The notes under the pieces: generated by a model
Told to the model about the DNA's origin: nothing
Databases searched by the model: none
What the model saw: only the letters and a program-made list of their open reading frames with translations
NCBI GenBank assembly: GCA_013289835.1
Contig: JABCZG010000006.1
Location: 124,001-188,000, forward strand
Length of the DNA stretch: 64,000 nucleotides
Direction: 5' to 3'
Source of the DNA: Acidobacteriota bacterium
GTDB lineage: Bacteria > Acidobacteriota > Terriglobia > Acidiferrales > UBA7541
Made by a program: the position numbers and the translations under genes
Shown here: in pieces, positions 28,984 to 36,388 of the stretch
How the letters are laid out: each line of letters starts with the position of its first letter
How positions within the stretch are numbered: position 1 is the stretch's first letter

Positions 28984-31900
28984 ATGATCCATCGCATTGT
29001 CCAATTCGCGCTTCAACAGCGCTTCCTCGTCATGATGGTGACCGTGCTCATCATCATTGCCGGCGCATTTTCCTTCCGGCGCATGCCTGTGGATGCCTAT
29101 CCCGATCTCTCTCCGCCCATGGTCGAGCTCATCACCCAGTGGCCCGGCCATGCCGCCGAAGAAGTCGAGCGCCTCACCACCTTGCCTCTCGAGCTGGCCA
29201 TGAACGGCGCTCCGCATTTGAAAATCATGCGCTCCATCTCTCTCTATGGCCTCTCGGATGTCATCCTCACATTCGACGAAGGCACGGATTCCTATTTCGC
29301 TCGCCAGGAAGTTTTTCAACGCATCAGCGACGCGCAGCTCCCATCGGGCGTCACGCCCAGTATGGCTCCTCTGTTCAGCCCCAGCGGCCTTGTTTATCGC
29401 TACGTCATCGAGAGTCCCGATCGCTCTCCGATGGAGCTGCACACCTACGAGGACTGGATCATCGAGAGGGCCTACAAAAGCGTTCCCGGCGTCGCCGACG
29501 ATTCCGGTTTCGGCGGGCCGACGATGCAGTATCAGGTCCTGCTCGATCCCGTGAAGCTCTACAATTTTCATCTCCCCGTCGCGCAGATTCTCACCGCTCT
29601 CACCGCCAACAATTCCAACACTGGCGGCGGCTTCTACACCCAGGGTGGCCAGTTTTATTACGTTCGCGGACTCGGCCTCGTCAAATCCACCGATGAAATC
29701 GGCGAAGTCGTCGTTGGCAGCAACAATGGCGTTCCGATCCGCGTGAGGGACATCGGCCACGTGGAAATCGGACACGCCCCGCGGCTCGGTATTTTTGGTT
29801 TTCAGGATAAACAAAAAAACAACGACGACGCCGTCGAAGGCGTCATCCTCATGCGCCGTGGCGAGCAGACGCAAAACGTCCTCGAAGGCGTCGAGAAAAA
29901 AACCGAGGAACTCAACCGCAGCGTTCTGCCGCCCGACGTCAAGATTCGTCCCTATTATGACCGCAGTGACCTCGTCCGCGTCACCACCGACACCGTTGAG
30001 TGGAACCTCATCCGCGGGATGGTTTTCGTTCTCATTGTCTTGATTTTTTTCCTCGTCAGCGTCCGCGCCGCCGTCATCACCGCGCTCACCATCCCTCTCG
30101 CGCTTCTTTTCGCCTTCATCTTCCTCAACGCCACCGGCGAAGCCGCCAACCTTCTCTCCATCGGCGCCATCGATTTCGGCATCATCATTGACGGCACCAT
30201 CGTCATGGTCGAGAACATTTACCGCGAGCTCGGCCTGCGCAAAGGCCAGGACTATAAACTTAACGAAGTGATTCTCGCCGCTGCCCGCGACGTCGACCGT
30301 CCCATTTTTTATTCTGTCGCCGTGATCATCGCCGGGTACTTGCCTATCTACGCCCTTACTGGTCCCGCCGGGAAACTTTTCCATCCCATGGCCGACACTA
30401 TGGCCTTCGCTCTTGTCGGCGCTCTTGTTTTCACGCTCACGTTCGTTCCCGTGCTTGCCTCCTACTGGTTCAAGAGCGGCGTTCAGGAAAAGCCCAACCG
30501 CATTTTCGATTGGGTCCGCGACTCCTACGGCAAGCGCCTCGAATGGTGCCTCAATCATCCCAAGTCCACTCTTCTAGTGGCCACGCTCATCTTTGTTGCT
30601 ACGCTCTTGCTCGTCCCTTTTATCGGCGGTGAGTTTCTTCCGCACCTTGACGAAGGCGCGCTGTGGGTTCGCGCGACGATGCCGTACACGATTTCTTTCG
30701 AAGACGCCGCCAGGTTCGCCCCGCAAGTCCGCGACTTGCTCTCCAAATATCCCATGGTCACCGTCGTCGGCTCCGAGCTCGGCCGCCCCGACGACGGCAC
30801 CGATCCCACCGGCTTTTTCAATTGCGAGTTTTATGTCGGCTTGAAGCCGTATGGCGACAAAACCTGGAAGTCCGGGTCCATCCACACGAAGGAACAATTA
30901 GCGAAGGATCTCGAGAAAAAACTCGACGCCTACCCCGGCGTAATTTTCAACTACACGCAACCCGCCGAAGACGCCGTGGACGAAGCCCTCACCGGCCTCA
31001 AGAGCGCCCTCGCCGTGAAAATCTTCGGCCCCGACCTCGACGTGCTCGAGAAAAAAGCCGTTGAAATCAAGAACATCCTTGCCAAGACTCCCGGCTTCAC
31101 CGAACTCACCGTCGTCCGCGAGCTTGGTCAGCCCAGCTTGATCATTGACGCCGACCGCCAGAAAATCGCGCGCTACGGCATCAACGTCGCCGACGTCGAA
31201 GCCGTTGTCCAGGCCGCCGTCGGTGGCCAGGCTGCCACCCAGGTCATTCAGGGCGAAAAACTTTTCGACCTCATCCTCCGCATGGAGCCGCAATTCCGAA
31301 CCGGCGCCCGCCAGATCGGTGATCTTCTCGTGCCCGCACCTGCCGGCCAGCAAATTCCCTTGTCCGAGCTTGCCACCATCAAGGAAAGCAGCGGCGCGTC
31401 TTTCATCTATCGTGAAAATAATTCGCGCTACATCGGCATTCAGTTTTCGATTGAGGGCCGCAATTTGGAAGGCATCGTCAACGCCGGTCAAACCGCTGTC
31501 GCCAAATCCGTGAGACTTCCTGAAGGGTATCGTCTCGATTGGGGCGGCGAATACAGCGAGCTTCTCGAAGCCAAGGCGCAATTCATCATTATCGGCCCGC
31601 TCGCCGTCTTGCTGATTTTCCTGATTCTCTTTGCGCTCTACGGCAATTTCAAATTCCCCATTGGCATCGCCCTTGGGGTCGTTCTCACCGAACCCGTGGG
31701 CGCGCTCATCGCCCTGAAGCTCACGCACACGCCCATCAGCGTCTCCAGCATTCTCGGTTTGCTCGCGCTTCTCGGCGTCTCCGTCGAAACCGCGGTCATT
31801 CTCGTCAGCTATATCAACAAACTCCGTCTTGAGGGTAAATCCGTCCGCGAAGCCACCATGGGTGCCTCGCTCCTCCGCCTGCGTCCCATTATGATGACCG

Positions 31901-32082
31901 CGCTCGTCGCCTGCCTCGGCCTTCTTCCCGCGGCCATGTCCACCGGCGTCGGCAGCGACACGCAGAAGCCCTTCGCCATCGTCGTCGTCGCAGGACTGCT
32001 CTCGCGCCTGCTCCTCGGGTTCTTCGTCAACCCCGTCCTCTACGAAATCGTCGCGCGCGACGGCGACGTCCTCCAGGTCTGA
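28984..32082 (+). CDS. czcA: Heavy-metal efflux RND transporter, CzcA type
   Basis: This 1032-aa protein has the RND layout: a first transmembrane helix (VMMVTVLIIIAGAFSF), a large periplasmic loop, transmembrane helices 2-7, a second loop and helices 8-12. The proton-relay signature in helix 4, DFGIIIDGTIVMVEN (Asp397, Asp403, Glu410), is the HME-RND type found in divalent-cation pumps (Co, Zn, Cd, Ni), not the Cu/Ag CusA type. It exports metal from periplasm or cytoplasm using the proton gradient. The ATG at 28984 follows the adaptor gene; the ribosome binding site is weak. An RcnR-like sensor nearby fits Ni/Co. Confidence 0.93.
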   Translation: MIHRIVQFALQQRFLVMMVTVLIIIAGAFSFRRMPVDAYPDLSPPMVELITQWPGHAAEEVERLTTLPLELAMNGAPHLKIMRSISLYGLSDVILTFDEGTDSYFARQEVFQRISDAQLPSGVTPSMAPLFSPSGLVYRYVIESPDRSPMELHTYEDWIIERAYKSVPGVADDSGFGGPTMQYQVLLDPVKLYNFHLPVAQILTALTANNSNTGGGFYTQGGQFYYVRGLGLVKSTDEIGEVVVGSNNGVPIRVRDIGHVEIGHAPRLGIFGFQDKQKNNDDAVEGVILMRRGEQTQNVLEGVEKKTEELNRSVLPPDVKIRPYYDRSDLVRVTTDTVEWNLIRGMVFVLIVLIFFLVSVRAAVITALTIPLALLFAFIFLNATGEAANLLSIGAIDFGIIIDGTIVMVENIYRELGLRKGQDYKLNEVILAAARDVDRPIFYSVAVIIAGYLPIYALTGPAGKLFHPMADTMAFALVGALVFTLTFVPVLASYWFKSGVQEKPNRIFDWVRDSYGKRLEWCLNHPKSTLLVATLIFVATLLLVPFIGGEFLPHLDEGALWVRATMPYTISFEDAARFAPQVRDLLSKYPMVTVVGSELGRPDDGTDPTGFFNCEFYVGLKPYGDKTWKSGSIHTKEQLAKDLEKKLDAYPGVIFNYTQPAEDAVDEALTGLKSALAVKIFGPDLDVLEKKAVEIKNILAKTPGFTELTVVRELGQPSLIIDADRQKIARYGINVADVEAVVQAAVGGQAATQVIQGEKLFDLILRMEPQFRTGARQIGDLLVPAPAGQQIPLSELATIKESSGASFIYRENNSRYIGIQFSIEGRNLEGIVNAGQTAVAKSVRLPEGYRLDWGGEYSELLEAKAQFIIIGPLAVLLIFLILFALYGNFKFPIGIALGVVLTEPVGALIALKLTHTPISVSSILGLLALLGVSVETAVILVSYINKLRLEGKSVREATMGASLLRLRPIMMTALVACLGLLPAAMSTGVGSDTQKPFAIVVVAGLLSRLLLGFFVNPVLYEIVARDGDVLQV

Positions 32083-32087
32083 GGTCC

Positions 32088-32116
32088 TTAGTGGCACAGG
32101 CTTCAGCCTGTGCTCT
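32088..32116. repeat. Palindromic intergenic repeat, member 1
   Basis: A perfect 8-bp stem (GCACAGGC 32094-32101 with 32106-32113) closes a TTCA loop, flanked by TAGTG and CTCTTTA. It lies just after the efflux pump gene. It shares its design with the repeats in the translation cluster: a short variable palindrome with a GTG/CTC-type border. Confidence 0.6.
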
Positions 32117-32153
32117 TTAGAACCTGTCTGCAGCTATGACAAAACCGTCCCCG

Positions 32154-32744
32154 CTACTTCTTCTCCGGCTGCGCCGTCGGCGGCAAAATCCCGCTCAGCC
32201 GCAGATAAACCGCCAGCGCGCCATAATGATCGTTCCACCCATCACTCGCCGCAATCATTGCGCCTGCGCGAGAGGATGGCCTGCTACCAAACAGCATCAT
32301 CTGATCGCCCAATTTCGAATCGTCCACATTAGCCAGGGCCGTCGTGCAAAATTCGAACGAAGCCTTCAACGCCGCCACCAGCTTGTCTTTTGGATCGGTA
32401 TCCGAATATTTCACGTCCGGCTCCGCCATCCCGGAAATTTTCGAACACAGCACATTGTTGGCCTGCGTGCTGTGCATCACCAGGTGCCCAAACGTATTCA
32501 TCTCCGGCGTCGGCTTGAAACTATATTTCTCCGCCGGCATGGCCTCCGCCGCTGCCACCATAATCTTCGCGAACCGCGGCAATTGCCCTTTTACTATGGT
32601 GCTCACTGGATTCGGCGTCGTTCCCATCTGCGCCATCTTCTGCGAATCGGCCGGCGCTGCCTGCTGGCCCCGTGCCCCCGCCGCCGCAAATACCATCACC
32701 GCCGCAAACATCGCAGTCGCTATCTTTTTCATATTCGTCTTCAT
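32154..32744 (-). CDS. Exported DinB-like protein
   Basis: This 196-aa protein has a signal peptide (KKIATAMFAAVMVFAAAGARGQ, about residues 6-26) and a DinB/YfiT-type four-helix bundle, with His residues in HLVMHS and DHYGALAVY in the positions of the usual metal triad. Most family members are cytoplasmic metal-binding thiol transferases, so export is notable but common for this group in Acidobacteriota. GGGGGAG six bases before the ATG supports the start. It may be in one unit with the exported methyltransferase gene upstream (75 bases away). Confidence 0.75.
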   Translation of the reverse strand: MKTNMKKIATAMFAAVMVFAAAGARGQQAAPADSQKMAQMGTTPNPVSTIVKGQLPRFAKIMVAAAEAMPAEKYSFKPTPEMNTFGHLVMHSTQANNVLCSKISGMAEPDVKYSDTDPKDKLVAALKASFEFCTTALANVDDSKLGDQMMLFGSRPSSRAGAMIAASDGWNDHYGALAVYLRLSGILPPTAQPEKK

Positions 32745-32819
32745 TGTCGTCTCCCCCTTCAAATTGCGCAGGAAAGCATACCTCTGCAATGCGCCCCCCA
32801 CAACCACCACTCGCAGTCC

Positions 32820-33446
32820 TCACCTCTTCACAAACAAAACGCAATAATCATCTTCCGGCCAATCGTCCACGATTTTTTCCACCTTCAACCCCGCCGCGCT
32901 CAACTCCTCGATTACAATTTTTTGCGGAATCCCGTGCCCGCCCCGGTTGCTCGGAACTCCTTCCACCGGCTCCAGCCCCGCGCGCGGCGGAAAATCAATA
33001 ATCGCCAGCCGCCCTCCCGGCTTCAAAGACCGCACCAGGTTCGCATCGAACTCCACTGGCTTCGTGAGGTGATGGTACACGCGCCTCAGAAAAATCGCGT
33101 CGCAGCACGCCGCCGGCAGATTCGTATCCACCTCTTTGCTCTCCACCACGATCACGTTCGCGAGCTTGCGTTTCGCCACTTCGTTCCGCAACTCTTCGAG
33201 CTTCTTCGCATCAATTTCCGTCGCATACACTCTCCCGGCCGCCCCCACGCGCCCCGCCGCCGCAAACGTATATTTCCCGTCGCCAGCCCCAATATCCGCC
33301 ACAATCGTCCCCGCCTTCCATCCCATCAACTCCGCCAGCCGCCCAACCTCCTCCCCCGCCTCCCCGCGCACCCTCGCAGCAAATGTCGTGCCCAACGCGC
33401 ACGCCAACCCCAGCAACAGCAAATTCCTTTTCATCATCACGTTCAT
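32820..33446 (-). CDS. Exported class I SAM-dependent methyltransferase
   Basis: This 208-aa protein has a signal peptide (RNLLLLGLACALGTTFAARV, about residues 7-26) and a Rossmann methyltransferase fold with motif I VADIGAGDGKYTF and the acidic loop ATEID after it. YHHLTKPVEF and LKPGGRLAIIDF are the usual motifs IV-V. The substrate is unknown. An exported SAM enzyme is odd because SAM is cytosolic; the hydrophobic start may instead anchor it to the membrane. AAGGGG close to the ATG supports the start. Confidence 0.75.
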   Translation of the reverse strand: MNVMMKRNLLLLGLACALGTTFAARVRGEAGEEVGRLAELMGWKAGTIVADIGAGDGKYTFAAAGRVGAAGRVYATEIDAKKLEELRNEVAKRKLANVIVVESKEVDTNLPAACCDAIFLRRVYHHLTKPVEFDANLVRSLKPGGRLAIIDFPPRAGLEPVEGVPSNRGGHGIPQKIVIEELSAAGLKVEKIVDDWPEDDYCVLFVKR

Positions 33447-33589
33447 GGCCCCTTCCCCCAACAAACTGGTCAGACTTCCCGCAAACGGAGACGTTAGCAT
33501 CCCGCCGTCGCTCTGAGCCGTGCACGCCGTCCATCCGTTATTCCTTGGGCGAATGTGGTAATGTGCCGATAAGGACGCACGGGGATTCC

Positions 33590-33880
33590 ATGAGCACACC
33601 GGTTAAAGTGCAAATTTTCGGGCAGTCGTACTCGATTCGTGGCGAGCTCGAAGAGAAGTACGTGCAGAAGCTCGCGAAGTACGTGGACGAAAAAATGCAC
33701 ACGATTGCGGGCGCGACGGCGACGGTGGACACGCAGAAAGTCGCGGTGCTCGCGGCGCTGGCGATTGCCGATGAACTTCACAGCATGCAGCGCGACCGGA
33801 GCGACAGCGAAGAATTGCTGCGCGAACAAGCCGAGCGTTGCCTGACGCTCGTGGAGCGCGCGTTGAAGCAGACCGCGTAA
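33590..33880 (+). CDS. zapA: Cell division protein ZapA
   Basis: This 96-aa protein has the ZapA layout: an N-terminal FtsZ-binding head starting VKVQIFGQSYSIRGE, the conserved VQKLAKYVDEKM and QKVAVLAALAIADEL helices, then a C-terminal coiled coil. It bundles and stabilises FtsZ filaments at midcell. GGGG five bases before the ATG supports the start. In many bacteria zapA follows pheT and precedes 6S RNA; here pheT is 2.5 kb away on the other strand. Confidence 0.88.
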   Translation: MSTPVKVQIFGQSYSIRGELEEKYVQKLAKYVDEKMHTIAGATATVDTQKVAVLAALAIADELHSMQRDRSDSEELLREQAERCLTLVERALKQTA

Positions 33881-33895
33881 CTCTCATGTGGGGAG

Positions 33896-34411
33896 TCATT
33901 CCTGTTTGACTCCGTTGCCGATGGATTCTCTTGAACGCCAGATCTCCCCCAATCCTGGGAATTTGTTCTCGATCGCGTGAATGACTTGCTTCGTCTGCTT
34001 CCAGTCCAGGAAGGGCAGCAGACAAAGTTCCTTTCGTTCGGTCAGTGCGTAGAGCCCATCACGATTGGAAGTAATTGGGCCAATGTCTCCGCGGAACTCG
34101 AGCCGACAAACATCGCCCGTGCACACGACCCGGGGTGTTTGAACTCTTTGACCCAGGTCTCCCCTTGTAATGAATTCAACATTCGTGACTTGTAGTTCTG
34201 CGTTCCTGCTTCTTACGGCCTGGAAGACCCCTACAGCTGCGATTGCAGACAAAATGCACCACCACCAGCGGCCCAGAAGAGTTGCCGTAGCAAATCCGAT
34301 CACGGCCGCGACAATACCCGATGCAAATAGCCTCTCCCACAGTTCCCTTTCTTGGCCCGCGTGAATCCGGAGACCGTTCGCTAGCTCCTGAATGTGGTAG
34401 TGAGTAGTCAT
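33896..34411 (-). CDS. Unknown membrane protein with PH-like C-terminal domain
   Basis: This 171-aa protein has two close transmembrane segments (FASGIVAAVIGFATATLL and WCILSAIAAVGVFQAV, about residues 29-66). A soluble beta-rich C-terminal half follows (ELQVTNVEFITRG to the end) that looks like a bacterial PH-like domain. I do not recognise a named family. It is convergent with zapA, ending 15 bases away. Start choice is not supported by a strong ribosome binding site. Confidence 0.55.
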   Translation of the reverse strand: MTTHYHIQELANGLRIHAGQERELWERLFASGIVAAVIGFATATLLGRWWWCILSAIAAVGVFQAVRSRNAELQVTNVEFITRGDLGQRVQTPRVVCTGDVCRLEFRGDIGPITSNRDGLYALTERKELCLLPFLDWKQTKQVIHAIENKFPGLGEIWRSRESIGNGVKQE

Positions 34412-34418
34412 GTTTTAG

Positions 34419-35414
34419 CTATTGGCTCCACTTGGTCGGGGTGCGGTCCCAGCGGTGGGGGCGGAGTTGCGTGTGGAGTGGCGCGGGCAAGGGGCCTTTG
34501 TCGCTGGCGGCGAGATTGGCTTCCACGTTGCGGATTTTTCGCATGCCGGGAATGATGGTGCTGACGTCGGGATTGTTGAGGATGAAGCGCAGGGCCATTT
34601 CCGGAAGTGTGGAGCCCGTGGGGACAAGGGGTTTGAGGGCGTCGGCGCGGGAGACGCTGGCTTTGAGATTTTCCGGGACGAAATAGGTGCTGCGCCAATC
34701 GCTCGCGGGCCATTTGCTGTCGAGGGTGAGCGTGCCGGTGAGGGAGCCTTCATCGAAGGGAACGCGCGCGATGACGGCGACGTTCTTTTCGCGGCAGGCT
34801 GGGAAAAGTTGGTCCTCGGGATTCTGGTCGAAGATGTTATAGATGATTTGGACGGCGTCCAAGAGGCCGGCGCGTACGGCGCGAATGCCGTTGGCGGGTT
34901 CCCAGCGATTCTGGCTGATGCCGACGGCGCGGACTTTTCCGCTGCTACGGAGTTTTTCGATGGCGCGTGCGAGGCGCTCATCATCGAGCCAGGCGTCTTC
35001 CCAAGTGTGAAACTGGATGATGTCAAGCGTGTCGGTGCCGATGTTTTTGAGGCTTTTGTCCACGTACTCGAAGATGTAGTCCGGCGGATAGGAATCGTCG
35101 AGAGAATATTCGGGACGAGCGGGCCAGCGGCGGTTCTTCGGCGGGATTTTTGTGGCGGCGTAGAGTTTTTTGTCGGTCCCGCCGACGTTTGTTTTGTTTT
35201 TGTTCGCGCGCAGGATTTTTCCTAGCAGCTCTTCGCTGTGGCCGTCGCCGTAGGCCCAGGCGGTGTCAAAAAAATTGCAGCCGAGATCCACGGCGCGCTG
35301 GAGAGCGTCGAGCGACTCGGCGTCGTCGGAACCGGTCCAGCCGGCCATGCCCCACATGCCGTAGCCAATTTCGCTGACGTTCCATCCGGTGCGGCCAAAT
35401 TTACGATAGCGCAT
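34419..35414 (-). CDS. Aldo/keto reductase
   Basis: This 331-aa TIM-barrel oxidoreductase has the full AKR catalytic set: Asp50 (FFDTAWAYG), Tyr55, Lys89 (AATK) and His136 (QFHTW). The N-terminal RKFGRTGWNVSEIGYGMW and the NADPH-binding C-terminal STIIPGMRKIRNVEAN region are typical. It reduces aldehydes or ketones with NADPH; the substrate is unknown. AGGAGAG six bases before the ATG supports the start, and frame extension upstream has no support. It stands alone, ending 8 bases from the unknown membrane protein gene. Confidence 0.92.
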   Translation of the reverse strand: MRYRKFGRTGWNVSEIGYGMWGMAGWTGSDDAESLDALQRAVDLGCNFFDTAWAYGDGHSEELLGKILRANKNKTNVGGTDKKLYAATKIPPKNRRWPARPEYSLDDSYPPDYIFEYVDKSLKNIGTDTLDIIQFHTWEDAWLDDERLARAIEKLRSSGKVRAVGISQNRWEPANGIRAVRAGLLDAVQIIYNIFDQNPEDQLFPACREKNVAVIARVPFDEGSLTGTLTLDSKWPASDWRSTYFVPENLKASVSRADALKPLVPTGSTLPEMALRFILNNPDVSTIIPGMRKIRNVEANLAASDKGPLPAPLHTQLRPHRWDRTPTKWSQ

Positions 35415-35601
35415 AGTGTGCTCTCCTGAAGTGGAGGGCACATTATACGCGTCTAGGCTCGGCGAGGAGAGCTTGCGATTCGGTGACTCACGCGGAGTTC
35501 TATTTACATTTTTGGATTGGTTCGATACCGTGTGAATTCCAGCCTGTTCGTTCTTCCAGCCCGCGCAGTGACATTCCGTCTGTCCGCACAAGGAGCGTCC
35601 C

Positions 35602-36375
35602 ATGGCCACCAAAGCTCGTACTAAGAAATCCGCAGCGCCACAACACCCGATCCGCGTCGTACCCCTGCATCGCCCGGAGGCTGAGCGCGCCGCGCCTGCA
35701 GCCGCGCCGCACTTGACCTATCGGGGAGGACCGCTGCTCACTGCCGTCGAGGTCTTCACCGTTTTTTGGGGCGCGGCGTGGCAAGAGTCGCCGCAAAACG
35801 TGGTTATGAACAGCATGAATCTTTTCTTTGACTTCATTCTCACAAGTTCGCTGATCGATCAACTGGGCGAATACGACGTTGCTGGGAAAACGATCGGGCA
35901 TGGCACGCGGACGGGAACCAAAATCCTGACGGCGCCGGCTCCTGGAACTTCCGTGCAGGACAGCGCGATTCAACAACTTCTGCAACAGGAAATCGCGTCG
36001 GGAGTTTTGCCCGCGGCGACGACTAATTCGCTGTACTTTTTTTTCTTGCCGCCGGGCGTGCAGGTCCTGCAAGGAGGAAGCGCTTCCTGCAAGGATTTCT
36101 GCGGGTACCACGACGCCACGAGCAACAACGTTTTCTATGCGGTGATGCCGTATCCCGGATGTTCCGGATGCACCGGCGGTCTCGCGGTGGCCGACGCTCT
36201 CACTTCCACGAGTTCACACGAATTGTGCGAAGCGATCACGGATCCGATTCCCGGGCAGGGCTGGTATGACGACAACAACGGGGAGATCGGCGATATTTGC
36301 GCGTGGAAAACGCGAACGCTTGGGAACTACACGATTCAGTTGGAGTGGTCCAACAACGCCGGAGCATGTGTTTGA
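35602..36375 (+). CDS. EXORDIUM/phosphate-induced-like protein with HE...E motif
   Basis: This 257-aa protein shares with plant EXORDIUM-type (phosphate-induced protein 1) relatives the block SSHELCEAITDP (His206, Glu207, Glu210) followed by GWYDDNNGEIGDIC. These acidic and His residues look like a metal or calcium site, and bacterial homologues are known. Cys pairs CKDFC and CSGC may form disulfides. There is no signal peptide; the start is a basic tail (ATKARTKKSAA). AAGGAG seven bases before the ATG supports the start. Whether it is an enzyme is not known; family assignment is from motif memory only. Confidence 0.55.
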   Translation: MATKARTKKSAAPQHPIRVVPLHRPEAERAAPAAAPHLTYRGGPLLTAVEVFTVFWGAAWQESPQNVVMNSMNLFFDFILTSSLIDQLGEYDVAGKTIGHGTRTGTKILTAPAPGTSVQDSAIQQLLQQEIASGVLPAATTNSLYFFFLPPGVQVLQGGSASCKDFCGYHDATSNNVFYAVMPYPGCSGCTGGLAVADALTSTSSHELCEAITDPIPGQGWYDDNNGEIGDICAWKTRTLGNYTIQLEWSNNAGACV

Positions 36376-36388
36376 GCGTTCGAATTCC

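Noticed and set aside
28936..30558. Minus-strand frames opposite the RND pump (also 30898-32097)
   Set aside because: Acidic Asp/Glu/Gly-rich shadows of the pump gene with no family features.
33447..33589. Origin of replication at the GC-skew change
   Set aside because: The gap is only 143 bases, has no DnaA-box-like site and no AT-rich element; kept only as a skew observation.
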